Positions 43,637-50,776 of a stretch of DNA of 64,000 bases are shown here, one piece after another. This stretch comes from a bacterium (GTDB taxonomy: Bacteria; Acidobacteriota; Thermoanaerobaculia; Multivoradales; J023). Under the pieces are notes generated by a model. That model had not been told where the DNA came from and ran no database searches. It saw nothing but the letters and a program-made list of their open reading frames with translations. How positions within the stretch are numbered: position 1 is the stretch's first letter; each line of letters opens with the position of its first letter. The stretch covers positions 39,512-103,511 of the forward strand of contig JAAELT010000631.1 in NCBI GenBank assembly GCA_024226315.1, given 5' to 3'. The position numbers were made by a program, and so were the translations under genes.

Positions 43637-44572
43637 TCAGCCGCCGGTCGTCCGGCCCCAGCCCAGCCACCGGGCGATGGACGTCACGGCAGAGCCCGTC
43701 GAGGGCGCCGGTTTCTTCGCCGCCCGCGCCTTCCTGGCGGCCCGCGCCCGGCGCTTGGCGGCCGCGTGGCGGCGCAGGCGGCGGCGCTGCACGTAGGAGC
43801 GCAGGTTCCAGATCGTGGACTCATCGTAGTCCGCCAAGGCGTAGGTGGCCTCGGCGTAGCGCAGGACCCGCAGGTACTCGTCGTCGAAGCCGTCGAAAGC
43901 CGCTTCCAGTTCTTCGCGGGCGCGCGTCTCGGCGCCCTCGTGCTCCCACAGCTCCCGGAGCATCGTCGTCAGCTTGTCGTAGGGCGGCTTCACCAGCGCC
44001 AGCCAGGCGTCGCGATCGGCTACGAAACCCGCCGCCCGTGGCGCCGGCAGCTCGCGGCGCCGGTCCTCGAGCGCCAGCACCATGCGCCTGACCTGGCTAT
44101 GCTGGCGTCGGGCCTTGCGTCGGGTCTTGCCCTCCAAGCCATGGATCCACCGGCCGTGCTTCCTGCCGAACGCCGTGTCGATGATCCTGCGCACGTCGAC
44201 GACGTTCGGGTAGAGCTCTTCGCGCGCCACCCGATCACACTCGCGCCGATGCTGGCTGCACGCCACCACCGCGCCGCAATTCCGGTCCTCGGCCGCCGTC
44301 AGCCCGTCGAGCGCCGCTTGCAGCGAACGCCCGGCGAGCTCCAGCGACAGCGCGTGATCCGGCAGCACCTCGCCCTCGCGCAGCATGCCCTCGAACCGCG
44401 CTCCCAGCCCGTCCGCGGCGCCCGCCTTGCGCTTGAAGATCGAGTCACGCAGCATGGCCACGTCCTTGTACCGGTCGCTCACCCGTTTCGAGCGGCTGCC
44501 GCGCCCCCTCCGCCAATCCGGGTGACGGTAGCGCCCGCGGCGGGACGGGGTGGATGTGTCGGTGTCGGTCAT
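43637..44572 (-). CDS. Unrecognised helical family protein, paralogue C
   Basis: 311 aa. Highly basic N-terminus (about 10-32, rich in Arg and Ser) and a basic Ala/Arg/Lys C-terminal tail (RRHAAAKRRARAARKARAA). The shared core reads FEGMLREGEVLPDHALSLEL (about 60-79), RRE (109-111), REELYPNVVDVRRIIDTAFG, and HGLEGKTRR, matching paralogue A position for position. The leader before its ATG (GGAACTTCCGATC) nearly equals that of paralogue A. No catalytic motif, signal or membrane segment. The charged tails suggest nucleic-acid binding; that is inference. Confidence 0.7.
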   Translation of the reverse strand: MTDTDTSTPSRRGRYRHPDWRRGRGSRSKRVSDRYKDVAMLRDSIFKRKAGAADGLGARFEGMLREGEVLPDHALSLELAGRSLQAALDGLTAAEDRNCGAVVACSQHRRECDRVAREELYPNVVDVRRIIDTAFGRKHGRWIHGLEGKTRRKARRQHSQVRRMVLALEDRRRELPAPRAAGFVADRDAWLALVKPPYDKLTTMLRELWEHEGAETRAREELEAAFDGFDDEYLRVLRYAEATYALADYDESTIWNLRSYVQRRRLRRHAAAKRRARAARKARAAKKPAPSTGSAVTSIARWLGWGRTTGG

Positions 44573-44660
44573 GATCGGAAGTTCCTGAGCCGGCGTCAGG
44601 GTACGCGAATCGTTTGCGCTCTGTCAATCTACGTTACTTGTTGGCGTATCCTCCTACTTT

Positions 44661-44688
44661 TATACTAGATTTCCGCGATTTGTATACT
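44661..44688 (+). promoter_or_regulatory. AT-rich promoter-like stretch with paired TATACT boxes
   Basis: TATACT occurs at 44661-44666 and 44683-44688, separated by ATTTCCGCGATTTG-type sequence that is far more AT-rich than its surroundings. Either could be a -10 box for the plus-strand remnant starting at 44745. On the minus strand the same tract offers TATAAAA-like boxes for paralogue C. No clear -35 box. Confidence 0.35.
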
Positions 44689-44744
44689 ATGGTCGAGACG
44701 CCTCGCGTTGCTTCGCGACGCCGGCAGCGGGCTCAGTCGAACAC

Positions 44745-45249
44745 ATGAACGCCATCAAGTTCGAGACGACCGTCGATGAAACGGTGGCTGATGCCATACC
44801 CAACTTGCGCCCGATGCTCGGCCAGCGAGTCGAAGTGATCGCGCTCGAAGCCCCACCTCCCGCTGAGCCACGAAACGGCAGCACTCTCGACGATTTCCTG
44901 CGCGGCGGATCTCCTGCGTTCCGTCGGAGCGCGGGAGGTCTACGTCTTTGGCTCGGCCGCGACGGGTCGCATGCACGAGCACTCCGACGTGGACCTCGCG
45001 GTCTCTGGGCTGCCGCCGGGCTCCCTCATCCGCACCCTCGTCCGGGTCGACGAGATCTTCGGACGCTACGTGGACCTGGTCAACCTCGACCACGAGACGC
45101 CCTTCACCAGCTACCTCAAGAAGAAGGAAGGCCTGGCTCCTGCCCTTCTCCATGAATTCAGCATGAAGCCGACAGAAGTGGCCTACGTTGAAGCTGTAGA
45201 TTGCTCGCTCTTCGGCTGTTGTACCAAAGCGCGACACGGTGAACGGTGA
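44745..45249 (+). pseudogene. Broken antitoxin-like/MNT nucleotidyltransferase locus
   Basis: The first frame (ATG 44745) begins MNAIKFETTVDETVADAIPN then LRPMLGQRVEVIALEA and GSTLDDFLRGG, typical of a small antitoxin of the type whose tail reads LDDLL. After about 44910 this frame turns to nonsense. The next frame (+1) then reads VYVFGSAATGRMHEHSDVDL, the GS...D.D motif of MNT-type minimal nucleotidyltransferases, continuing DEIFGRYVDLVNLDHETPFT to a stop at 45249. That second frame has no start codon before its GS motif (open only from 44839), and an ATG at 44971 would lose it. Best read as two toxin-antitoxin-type genes fused by a deletion or frameshift. Confidence 0.6.
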
Positions 45250-45614
45250 CACCAGTCCCCGCCAGACACGGGCGCCCGTTTCGAATTCTCGGATCCTGCT
45301 CGATCAGGGATGAGATGGCTGTTGCGGTTGGCACGAGGGGTTCTCCTGATAGCGAAGTCTAGCACTCCCGACCCTACGTCAACTGCGCGATGCCCCCCGG
45401 CCCCTCGTACTGGAGCTCCCCGATGCGTTCCTGCAGCCCTAGGCGTGGGCGCCAACGTCTGAATCATGCGCTATTGCGCATAACGGCATGCTTGGAGATA
45501 ATAGGCATATTGTCTCGGCGGATGAGCTTGGCGCGAGGGGCCTCGACGGTATGGGGCTCGCACATGTCGCGGAGTGTCCGCCGTTCACCAACAACAGAGA
45601 TGAGGAGTTTACCG
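45250..45614. other. Intergenic region of 365 nt
   Basis: No intact gene. It contains the duplicated fragment of the diguanylate cyclase 3' end (45373-45436) and, after 45440, a stretch that must hold the promoter of the gene at 45615. GAGGAGTTTACCG is that gene's ribosome site. No clear -35/-10 pair is evident; the AT-rich AGATAATAGGCATATTGTC segment near 45495-45513 is the best candidate region. Confidence 0.5.
45373..45436. repeat. Direct repeat 1: copy of the diguanylate cyclase 3' end
   Basis: 64 bp matching 46366-46429 with only a few mismatches. On the minus strand it encodes the last residues of the GGDEF protein (LQERIGELQYEGPG-like, then its stop). It lies upstream of the secreted gene while the original lies downstream, so the secreted gene is bracketed by direct repeats. 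Confidence 0.85.
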
Positions 45615-46328
45615 ATGTCTGGAAGTAGAACTGTGTGGCGTCATCCTGTGCTCGTTCTCACTGCTGCGGTCACCCTGGCGCTCTGGCCGGTGCCCGGGGC
45701 GGCCCAGGACGGAGTCGAACCCGGAGATCTGTCGGACGAGTTCAGGCAAGAGCTCGAGGCCAGCGGCAGGCACTCCGAGCTGCTGGAGACCTGGACGGTC
45801 AACGAGGGTCAGACGGTGTCGCTCATCTGGCGTTTCAACACGCCGCAGCAGACCGATATCCCGCCCGACTTCGAGATTCCCGCGGTGGGCGAGTATCCCT
45901 GGTACACGGGCTCGTCGGTCGATGTGGTCGACAGAGCAGCCTACTGGACCGGTAGCGGTTGGGGCAGCGGCGAGGGCGCTTTCGGCGCAGACGGCGACGC
46001 CGACGGGGGCGATCCCTTCATGACCGCCAGTGACACCAATCCACCGCAGGAGGAAGCGGTCAAGAAGGTAACCCTGGCTTTCTGGTGGAAGCCGCTCACC
46101 GCGGGCTCGGTTCCCACCAACTGGGGTTTCACCAGCCCGGGCGGCACCACCTGGGCCAACATCACGGTCAACAGCTGGCCGAGCTATCTCTACCCCGGCT
46201 ACACGTTCGAGATCATGACGGGCCAGTACGGCCCCCCCTGCCCGGCGAGCGTCACCGGCTCGGTCAATAAGCGGGGGAAGATCGAGATCAAGGCCCTCGT
46301 GGTCCACGGCCACTGCGAAGGGAACTGA
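45615..46328 (+). CDS. Secreted protein of unknown function
   Basis: 237 aa with a signal peptide (about 1-31, HPVLVLTAAVTLALWPVPGA ending AAQ). The mature protein is Trp-, Gly- and Pro-rich and beta-like, for example LLETWTVNEGQTVSLIWRFN, then AYWTGSGWGSGEGAFGADGD and VPTNWGFTSPGGTTWANITV. Two cysteines near the end (PPCPASV, HGHCEGN) may form a disulfide. No family recognised. The start is supported by GAGGAGTTTACCG. The gene is bracketed by direct repeats copied from the neighbouring cyclase gene, suggesting it was inserted. Confidence 0.7.
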   Translation: MSGSRTVWRHPVLVLTAAVTLALWPVPGAAQDGVEPGDLSDEFRQELEASGRHSELLETWTVNEGQTVSLIWRFNTPQQTDIPPDFEIPAVGEYPWYTGSSVDVVDRAAYWTGSGWGSGEGAFGADGDADGGDPFMTASDTNPPQEEAVKKVTLAFWWKPLTAGSVPTNWGFTSPGGTTWANITVNSWPSYLYPGYTFEIMTGQYGPPCPASVTGSVNKRGKIEIKALVVHGHCEGN

Positions 46329-46365
46329 TTACGTTCTTCAGGTCCCCGTAGCCACCCGACCCGAA

Positions 46366-46429
46366 CCTACGTCAACTGCGCGATGCGCCCCGGCCCTTCG
46401 TACTGGAGCTCGCCGATGCGTTCCTGCAG
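46366..46429. repeat. Direct repeat 2: native diguanylate cyclase 3' end
   Basis: The intact counterpart of the repeat at 45373-45436. It includes the stop codon and last 20 codons of the GGDEF gene. Confidence 0.85.
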
Positions 46430-47446
46430 GCGATGGATCAACAGGTCCGCGTCCGCGTCCTCCGGCGCGATGACGGTGCCCCAGGCCAGGCTGACGGTGA
46501 CCCGGATCCGGCCCAGCGCGTGCTCCATGTCGCGGTCGTTGATCGCTTCCCGCAAACGGTCGGCGACGTTGCCGGTCGCCGTCTCGTCGCACATCGGCAG
46601 CACGATCAGGAAGGAGTCGCCGCCGAAGCGGCCCATGGTGTCGTAGGGGCGCACGAAGGACCCCAGGCGTCCGGCGAGCTGCTCCAGGATGAAGTCGCCC
46701 TGATCCTGCCCCAGGAGAACGTTGACCTGCTGAAAGCCGTCGATGTCGACCAGGATCACGCCCAGCAGCGAGTCCAGGCGCTCGGCGCGTACCAGCTCGC
46801 GGCGCAGCAGCCCCAGGATCGCATCGCGGTTCCAGATCTGCGTCAGCGGATCCTGGGTGGACAGGCGCAGTACCTCGAGGTGGGCTTTTTCCAGGCTCTG
46901 GCGCCGCAGGTGGGCCAGGCGCAGCAGGCCCAGGTTCGAGGCGGCGAGCAGCAGTGAGGCGACGATCAGCAGGTTGAGGCCTCGCCAGTGATTGCCCAGG
47001 CGCCCGTGGAGATCGGTGACCTGGCTCTGGATCCTTCCCTCGAGCGCCGCCAGCGCGCTGCGGGCGGCCACGGATGCCTCCCAGACGGCGTCCGCCGAGC
47101 CCTCCTCGGAAAGGCCCAGGGTCAGCCGGTCGAGAGCGCCGCGCAGGTTGCGGACGTCGATCTGCAGGTCGGGCGGGGTCTGGCGCTGGGTCAGCCGCTC
47201 GGCGTCTCGACGCAGGGCGTCGATCTCGGGCACCCGGTCGGCGCTCGATCGGTCCAGCTCGGCGCGCAGCCGCCGGACGTCGTCGATCCAGGCGAGCTGA
47301 TCGTCGAGGTCCGCGCGTAACTCGTGGGTGCGCCACAGCAGCACCACGCACCAGACCGAGAAGGCGATCAGCAGCCCGGTGAGCGCGAAGAACAGAATCC
47401 TGTGGTTGCGTTCCCGGCGGCGTAGATCTTTTTCGTCGCGGCTCAT
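46367..47446 (-). CDS. GGDEF-domain protein (diguanylate cyclase-like, GGDSF variant)
   Basis: 359 aa. Two membrane helices (ILFFALTGLLIAFSVWCVVL; LLIVASLLLAASNLGLL) frame a periplasmic coiled segment of about 120 residues. The cytoplasmic GGDEF domain starts DPLTQIWNRDAILGLLRREL and has ILVDIDGFQQVN (substrate/metal Asp). The signature is GRFGGDSF, so the fourth residue is Ser, not Glu. The I-site RPYD (RxxD) is intact five residues before GGD. The substitution could abolish cyclase activity, leaving a c-di-GMP-binding or GTP-binding role. The ATG overlaps the sensor-kinase stop by 4 nt, so the two are co-translated. Confidence 0.88.
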   Translation of the reverse strand: MSRDEKDLRRRERNHRILFFALTGLLIAFSVWCVVLLWRTHELRADLDDQLAWIDDVRRLRAELDRSSADRVPEIDALRRDAERLTQRQTPPDLQIDVRNLRGALDRLTLGLSEEGSADAVWEASVAARSALAALEGRIQSQVTDLHGRLGNHWRGLNLLIVASLLLAASNLGLLRLAHLRRQSLEKAHLEVLRLSTQDPLTQIWNRDAILGLLRRELVRAERLDSLLGVILVDIDGFQQVNVLLGQDQGDFILEQLAGRLGSFVRPYDTMGRFGGDSFLIVLPMCDETATGNVADRLREAINDRDMEHALGRIRVTVSLAWGTVIAPEDADADLLIHRLQERIGELQYEGPGRIAQLT

Positions 47447-49557
47447 CGAACCTCCATGGCCTCTTGGACTTCCTGCATCGGAGCGGTGGTGCTGGCCGGG
47501 AAGAGTACGCGGAAGACGGTTCCCTGACCTGGCGCACTCTCGACTTCGAGTGCGCCGCGGTGCCCGCGCACGATCCCCAGGGTGGCGGCCAGGCCCAGGC
47601 CGCGGCCGGTGAACTTGGTGCTGAAGAACGGATCGAAGATCCGCTCGCGGGTCTCCGCGTCCATGCCCTGGCCGTCGTCCCGCACCTCGAGAAATACATA
47701 GGGGCCGGCTTCGCGTCGCTCGGCCAGATAGGTGCGCTCGAGATAGGCCTCGTCGCAGCTCATGGCGCCGGTGCGCACGGTGATGGTGCCGCCCTTCTCA
47801 CCGAGGGCCTCGGAGGCATTGGTGATCAGGTTCATCACCACCTGGCGGATCTGGCTGGCGTCGGCCTCGAAGGCCGGCAGGCCGGCGGCGATGTCCTGCT
47901 CGAGGCGGGCCTTCCTGGAGATCGAGGCGTGCAGCAACTGGGTCATGTCGGCCACCAGTGCGGACAGGTCCAGCGGCTCGACGAAAAACTGCCCCTTGCC
48001 GGAATAGGCCAGCATCTTCTGACACAGCTCCGCCGCGCGCTCGCCGGCGCGCTCGACGTCGAGCACGCGGTCGCGCGCGGGGGAGTCGGCGGCCAGCTCC
48101 TGGAGCGCCAGGCCGGTGTTGCCAAGGATCCCCATCAGGAGATTGCTGAAGTCGTGGGCGACCCCGCCGGCGAGCATCCCCAGGCTCTCCAGCTTCTGGG
48201 TCTGCTGGATCTGCGCCTCGAGCTTCTGTTTGGCCTCCTCGGCGCGTTTCTGCTCGGTGACGTCGACGTTGATGGCGCAGACCGCGTTGACGCTACCGTC
48301 GGCGTGGTGCAGCGGAAACCGCACCGACATGAAGGTGCGGGGGCCGTCTGCGGTGTCCAGCACCTCTTCGCATTCGTCCACCAGACCGGTCTCGAGCACG
48401 CGCAGATCGTGGGCTCGCAGCTCGGCGGCCTCGGCGGGCTTGAACAGATGGCTGCCGGTGATCTCGCGCACCTCGTCGCGCGGCGAGCCGGCGAGCTCCT
48501 CGAACCGGCTGTTGACCAGCTGGTAACGCCCCTCGGCGTCGCGCATGTAGATCATCATCGGGGCGTTGTCGAGGATTCCCTGCAGCCGCTCCTCACTCTG
48601 CCGCAGGGCGGCGGTTCGTCGCGCCACGGTCTGGCGCAGCGACCACGACCAGGCGATCGCGGCCACGATCAGCAGCAGGAGGAGGATTAGAATGTAGGGC
48701 AGCCACCTGAGCAGCATGCGCATGGACGCGGACACTTCCTGGACGCCGAACCACTGGTTGTAGAGATCGGGATAGCGGCGGGTGGTGGTGACCAGGGTGA
48801 GGCCTTCATCGAGCTGGTCGAGCAGCTCGCGATCCTCGAGGCGGACCGCGAAGCTCAGGCTGCGTGAGTAGCTCTTGATCGGCGGGCCGGCGATGCGCAG
48901 GTTGCGGAGCTGCAGCTCCCGGCTCAGGCGCAGCCCGGTCAGGTGGGGCACCAGCGCGCAGTCGCCCTCGCCGGTTGCCAGCCGCCTCAGAGTCTCGGCG
49001 ATCGAGGACTCGGGGAGCACCTCGCCGGTGATGTTGCCGCCCTCGAGGTACTCCTCGACGGAGCTCGGCTGCCACACCAGGGTCGGCCGGTCGTGGATGT
49101 GTGCCTCGGTGAACAGCGCTGTCTCTTCCTCACGCACGAAGATCGCGTCCTCCACCTCGATGTGCGACAGGGTGAAGGCGAAGCGCTCCTCCAACTCCGC
49201 CGACGGTGCGAGGTGGGGGATGATGTCGATCTCGCCGCGTTCGAGCGCGGCCACGATCTCGTCGTAGTCGCCGGCCCGCAGCTCGATCTCGAAACCCATG
49301 ACGTCGGCGACGGCGCGGGTCAGGTCGACGGCGAAACCACCGATCCGGCCCTGCGAATCAGCAAAAGCGTAGGGTGGGAAGTCACGATCGACGCCGACGA
49401 CATAGGTCGGACGGGTGTCGAAGCCAGGCCGTTTCGCGCCGCCCTCGCCGTCCCCGCAGCCGGCGGGAAAGGCCAGCAGGGCGCAGGCGATGAGGGCCCG
49501 GAACGGTAATGAGGAGCACATCTCGGGTCTGAGCTCGGCTTCGTCCCGAGGTCTCAT
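47443..49557 (-). CDS. Sensor histidine kinase with periplasmic SBP_bac_3 domain and PAS
   Basis: 704 aa. Signal-like N-terminus, then a family-3 solute-binding domain (PTYVVGVDRDFPPYAFADSQ, then GRIGGFAVDLTRAVADVMGF, to about 270). A membrane helix (WLPYILILLLLLIVAAIAWS) leads to a PAS domain (ILDNAPMMIYMRDAEGRYQL, about 325-445), then HisKA with the phospho-acceptor His in GVAHDFSNLLMGI, and a HATPase with NLITNASEAL, DDGQGM and GRGLGLA. No receiver domain. It would sense a small ligand such as an amino acid. Its output regulator is not in the window; the coupled GGDEF protein may be part of the pathway. An alternative start is the ATG at 49521. Confidence 0.92.
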   Translation of the reverse strand: MRPRDEAELRPEMCSSLPFRALIACALLAFPAGCGDGEGGAKRPGFDTRPTYVVGVDRDFPPYAFADSQGRIGGFAVDLTRAVADVMGFEIELRAGDYDEIVAALERGEIDIIPHLAPSAELEERFAFTLSHIEVEDAIFVREEETALFTEAHIHDRPTLVWQPSSVEEYLEGGNITGEVLPESSIAETLRRLATGEGDCALVPHLTGLRLSRELQLRNLRIAGPPIKSYSRSLSFAVRLEDRELLDQLDEGLTLVTTTRRYPDLYNQWFGVQEVSASMRMLLRWLPYILILLLLLIVAAIAWSWSLRQTVARRTAALRQSEERLQGILDNAPMMIYMRDAEGRYQLVNSRFEELAGSPRDEVREITGSHLFKPAEAAELRAHDLRVLETGLVDECEEVLDTADGPRTFMSVRFPLHHADGSVNAVCAINVDVTEQKRAEEAKQKLEAQIQQTQKLESLGMLAGGVAHDFSNLLMGILGNTGLALQELAADSPARDRVLDVERAGERAAELCQKMLAYSGKGQFFVEPLDLSALVADMTQLLHASISRKARLEQDIAAGLPAFEADASQIRQVVMNLITNASEALGEKGGTITVRTGAMSCDEAYLERTYLAERREAGPYVFLEVRDDGQGMDAETRERIFDPFFSTKFTGRGLGLAATLGIVRGHRGALEVESAPGQGTVFRVLFPASTTAPMQEVQEAMEVR

Positions 49558-49560
49558 GGA

Positions 49561-49588
49561 TTGACACCAGGATTCACGGCTACATAAT
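49561..49588 (+). promoter_or_regulatory. Promoter of pheA, giving an almost leaderless mRNA
   Basis: TTGACA (49561-49566), 16-nt spacer, CATAAT (49583-49588). Transcription should start at about 49595, four nucleotides before the ATG at 49599, which has no ribosome site. The divergent kinase gene starts at 49557, so the two genes share a 41-nt gap. Confidence 0.7.
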
Positions 49589-49598
49589 ACTCAACCTT

Positions 49599-50726
49599 AT
49601 GTTGTCCGCACCGGATCTTCAGGCCCTTCGCGAAGAGATCGAGGCCATCGATCGGGATCTCCTGGCGCAGCTCAAACGGCGCATGGAGCTGGTCGACGAA
49701 GTGGCGACTTTCAAGATCAAGGCCGCGTTTCCGTTTCGCGACCAGCAGCGCGAGGAGCAGGTCCTCCAGAGGGTCCGTCATGCCGCGGTCGATCTCGGCC
49801 TCGACGCCCACGTCGTCGAGCGCCTCTACCGGTTGATCATGGAGATGTCGATCTCTCGGCAGCACGCCTTCGTCCGGGGCCTCGACACCGCGCCCTTGCG
49901 CATCGCCTACCAGGGCGTCGAGGGCTCCTACAGCCATCTGACGGCGCAGCGGCGATACGCGAACAGTGGCGGCGGCGTGCTGCTCACCGGCCACGCGACC
50001 ATCAAGCAGGCCGCCGACGCGGTGCGCACCGGGACCGCTGACGCCGCCCTGCTGCCGATCGAGAACTCGACCGCCGGCAGTATCAACGAGACCTACGACG
50101 AGCTGGCGGAGGGCCGGTTGACGATCAACGCCGAGGTGATCAGCCAGGTGGACCACTGCCTGTTGGCGCTGCCCGGCACCCGCCTCGAAGACCTGCGGCG
50201 GGTGATCTCGCATCCGCAGGCCCTGAAACAGTGTGAAGACTTCCTGCTCGGCCTGCCTCAGGTAGTGCCGGAGCCCGAGTTCGATACCGCGGGCGCCGCC
50301 CGCAAGGTCGTGGAGGCGGGCGACCGGAGCCTGGCGGCGATCGCCAGCGAGTCGGCCGGCGAGATGCTCGGTCTCGAGATCCTGCGGCGAGGCATCCAGA
50401 TGCAAGCCGCGAACGCCACCCGTTTCGTGGACGTGGCGATCGAGGCCACCCCCTGCCCGGCGGACGCGGTGTGCAAGACGTCGCTGCTGCTGGCTCTCGA
50501 TCACAGCTCCAGTAACCTCGGCGAGGTGCTGACCGAGCTCGGCAAGCGTGACATCAGGATGACCAAGCTAGAGTCGCGGCCGATTCCCACCGCGGCATGG
50601 AAATACCGTTTCTACATCGACGTCGAGGCCCACGCCGACTCGGCGTCGATGGTCGAGGCGCTCGAGAGCATCCGGCCACTGACGCTGGAGCTGCGCCTGC
50701 TCGGGACCTATCCGAAGGCGGAATGA
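49599..50726 (+). CDS. pheA: Bifunctional chorismate mutase/prephenate dehydratase (P-protein)
   Basis: 375 aa, the usual length. An AroQ-type chorismate mutase fills about 1-95 (ALREEIEAIDRDLLAQLKRR, then MELVDEVATFK; key Arg, Lys and Arg in place). The prephenate dehydratase domain follows: RIAYQGVEGSYSHLTAQRRY, ADAALLPIENSTAGSINETY, and the catalytic TRF (NATRFVD). A C-terminal ACT domain (TSLLLALDHSSSNLGEVLTE, then the ESRP motif in KLESRPIP) binds phenylalanine for feedback inhibition. It converts chorismate to phenylpyruvate. The mRNA is predicted near-leaderless. Confidence 0.95.
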   Translation: MLSAPDLQALREEIEAIDRDLLAQLKRRMELVDEVATFKIKAAFPFRDQQREEQVLQRVRHAAVDLGLDAHVVERLYRLIMEMSISRQHAFVRGLDTAPLRIAYQGVEGSYSHLTAQRRYANSGGGVLLTGHATIKQAADAVRTGTADAALLPIENSTAGSINETYDELAEGRLTINAEVISQVDHCLLALPGTRLEDLRRVISHPQALKQCEDFLLGLPQVVPEPEFDTAGAARKVVEAGDRSLAAIASESAGEMLGLEILRRGIQMQAANATRFVDVAIEATPCPADAVCKTSLLLALDHSSSNLGEVLTELGKRDIRMTKLESRPIPTAAWKYRFYIDVEAHADSASMVEALESIRPLTLELRLLGTYPKAE

Positions 50727-50776
50727 TAGAGTCGCGGCATCGAAACGACGCGATATCCACCACGTAGCGAGGCGCC

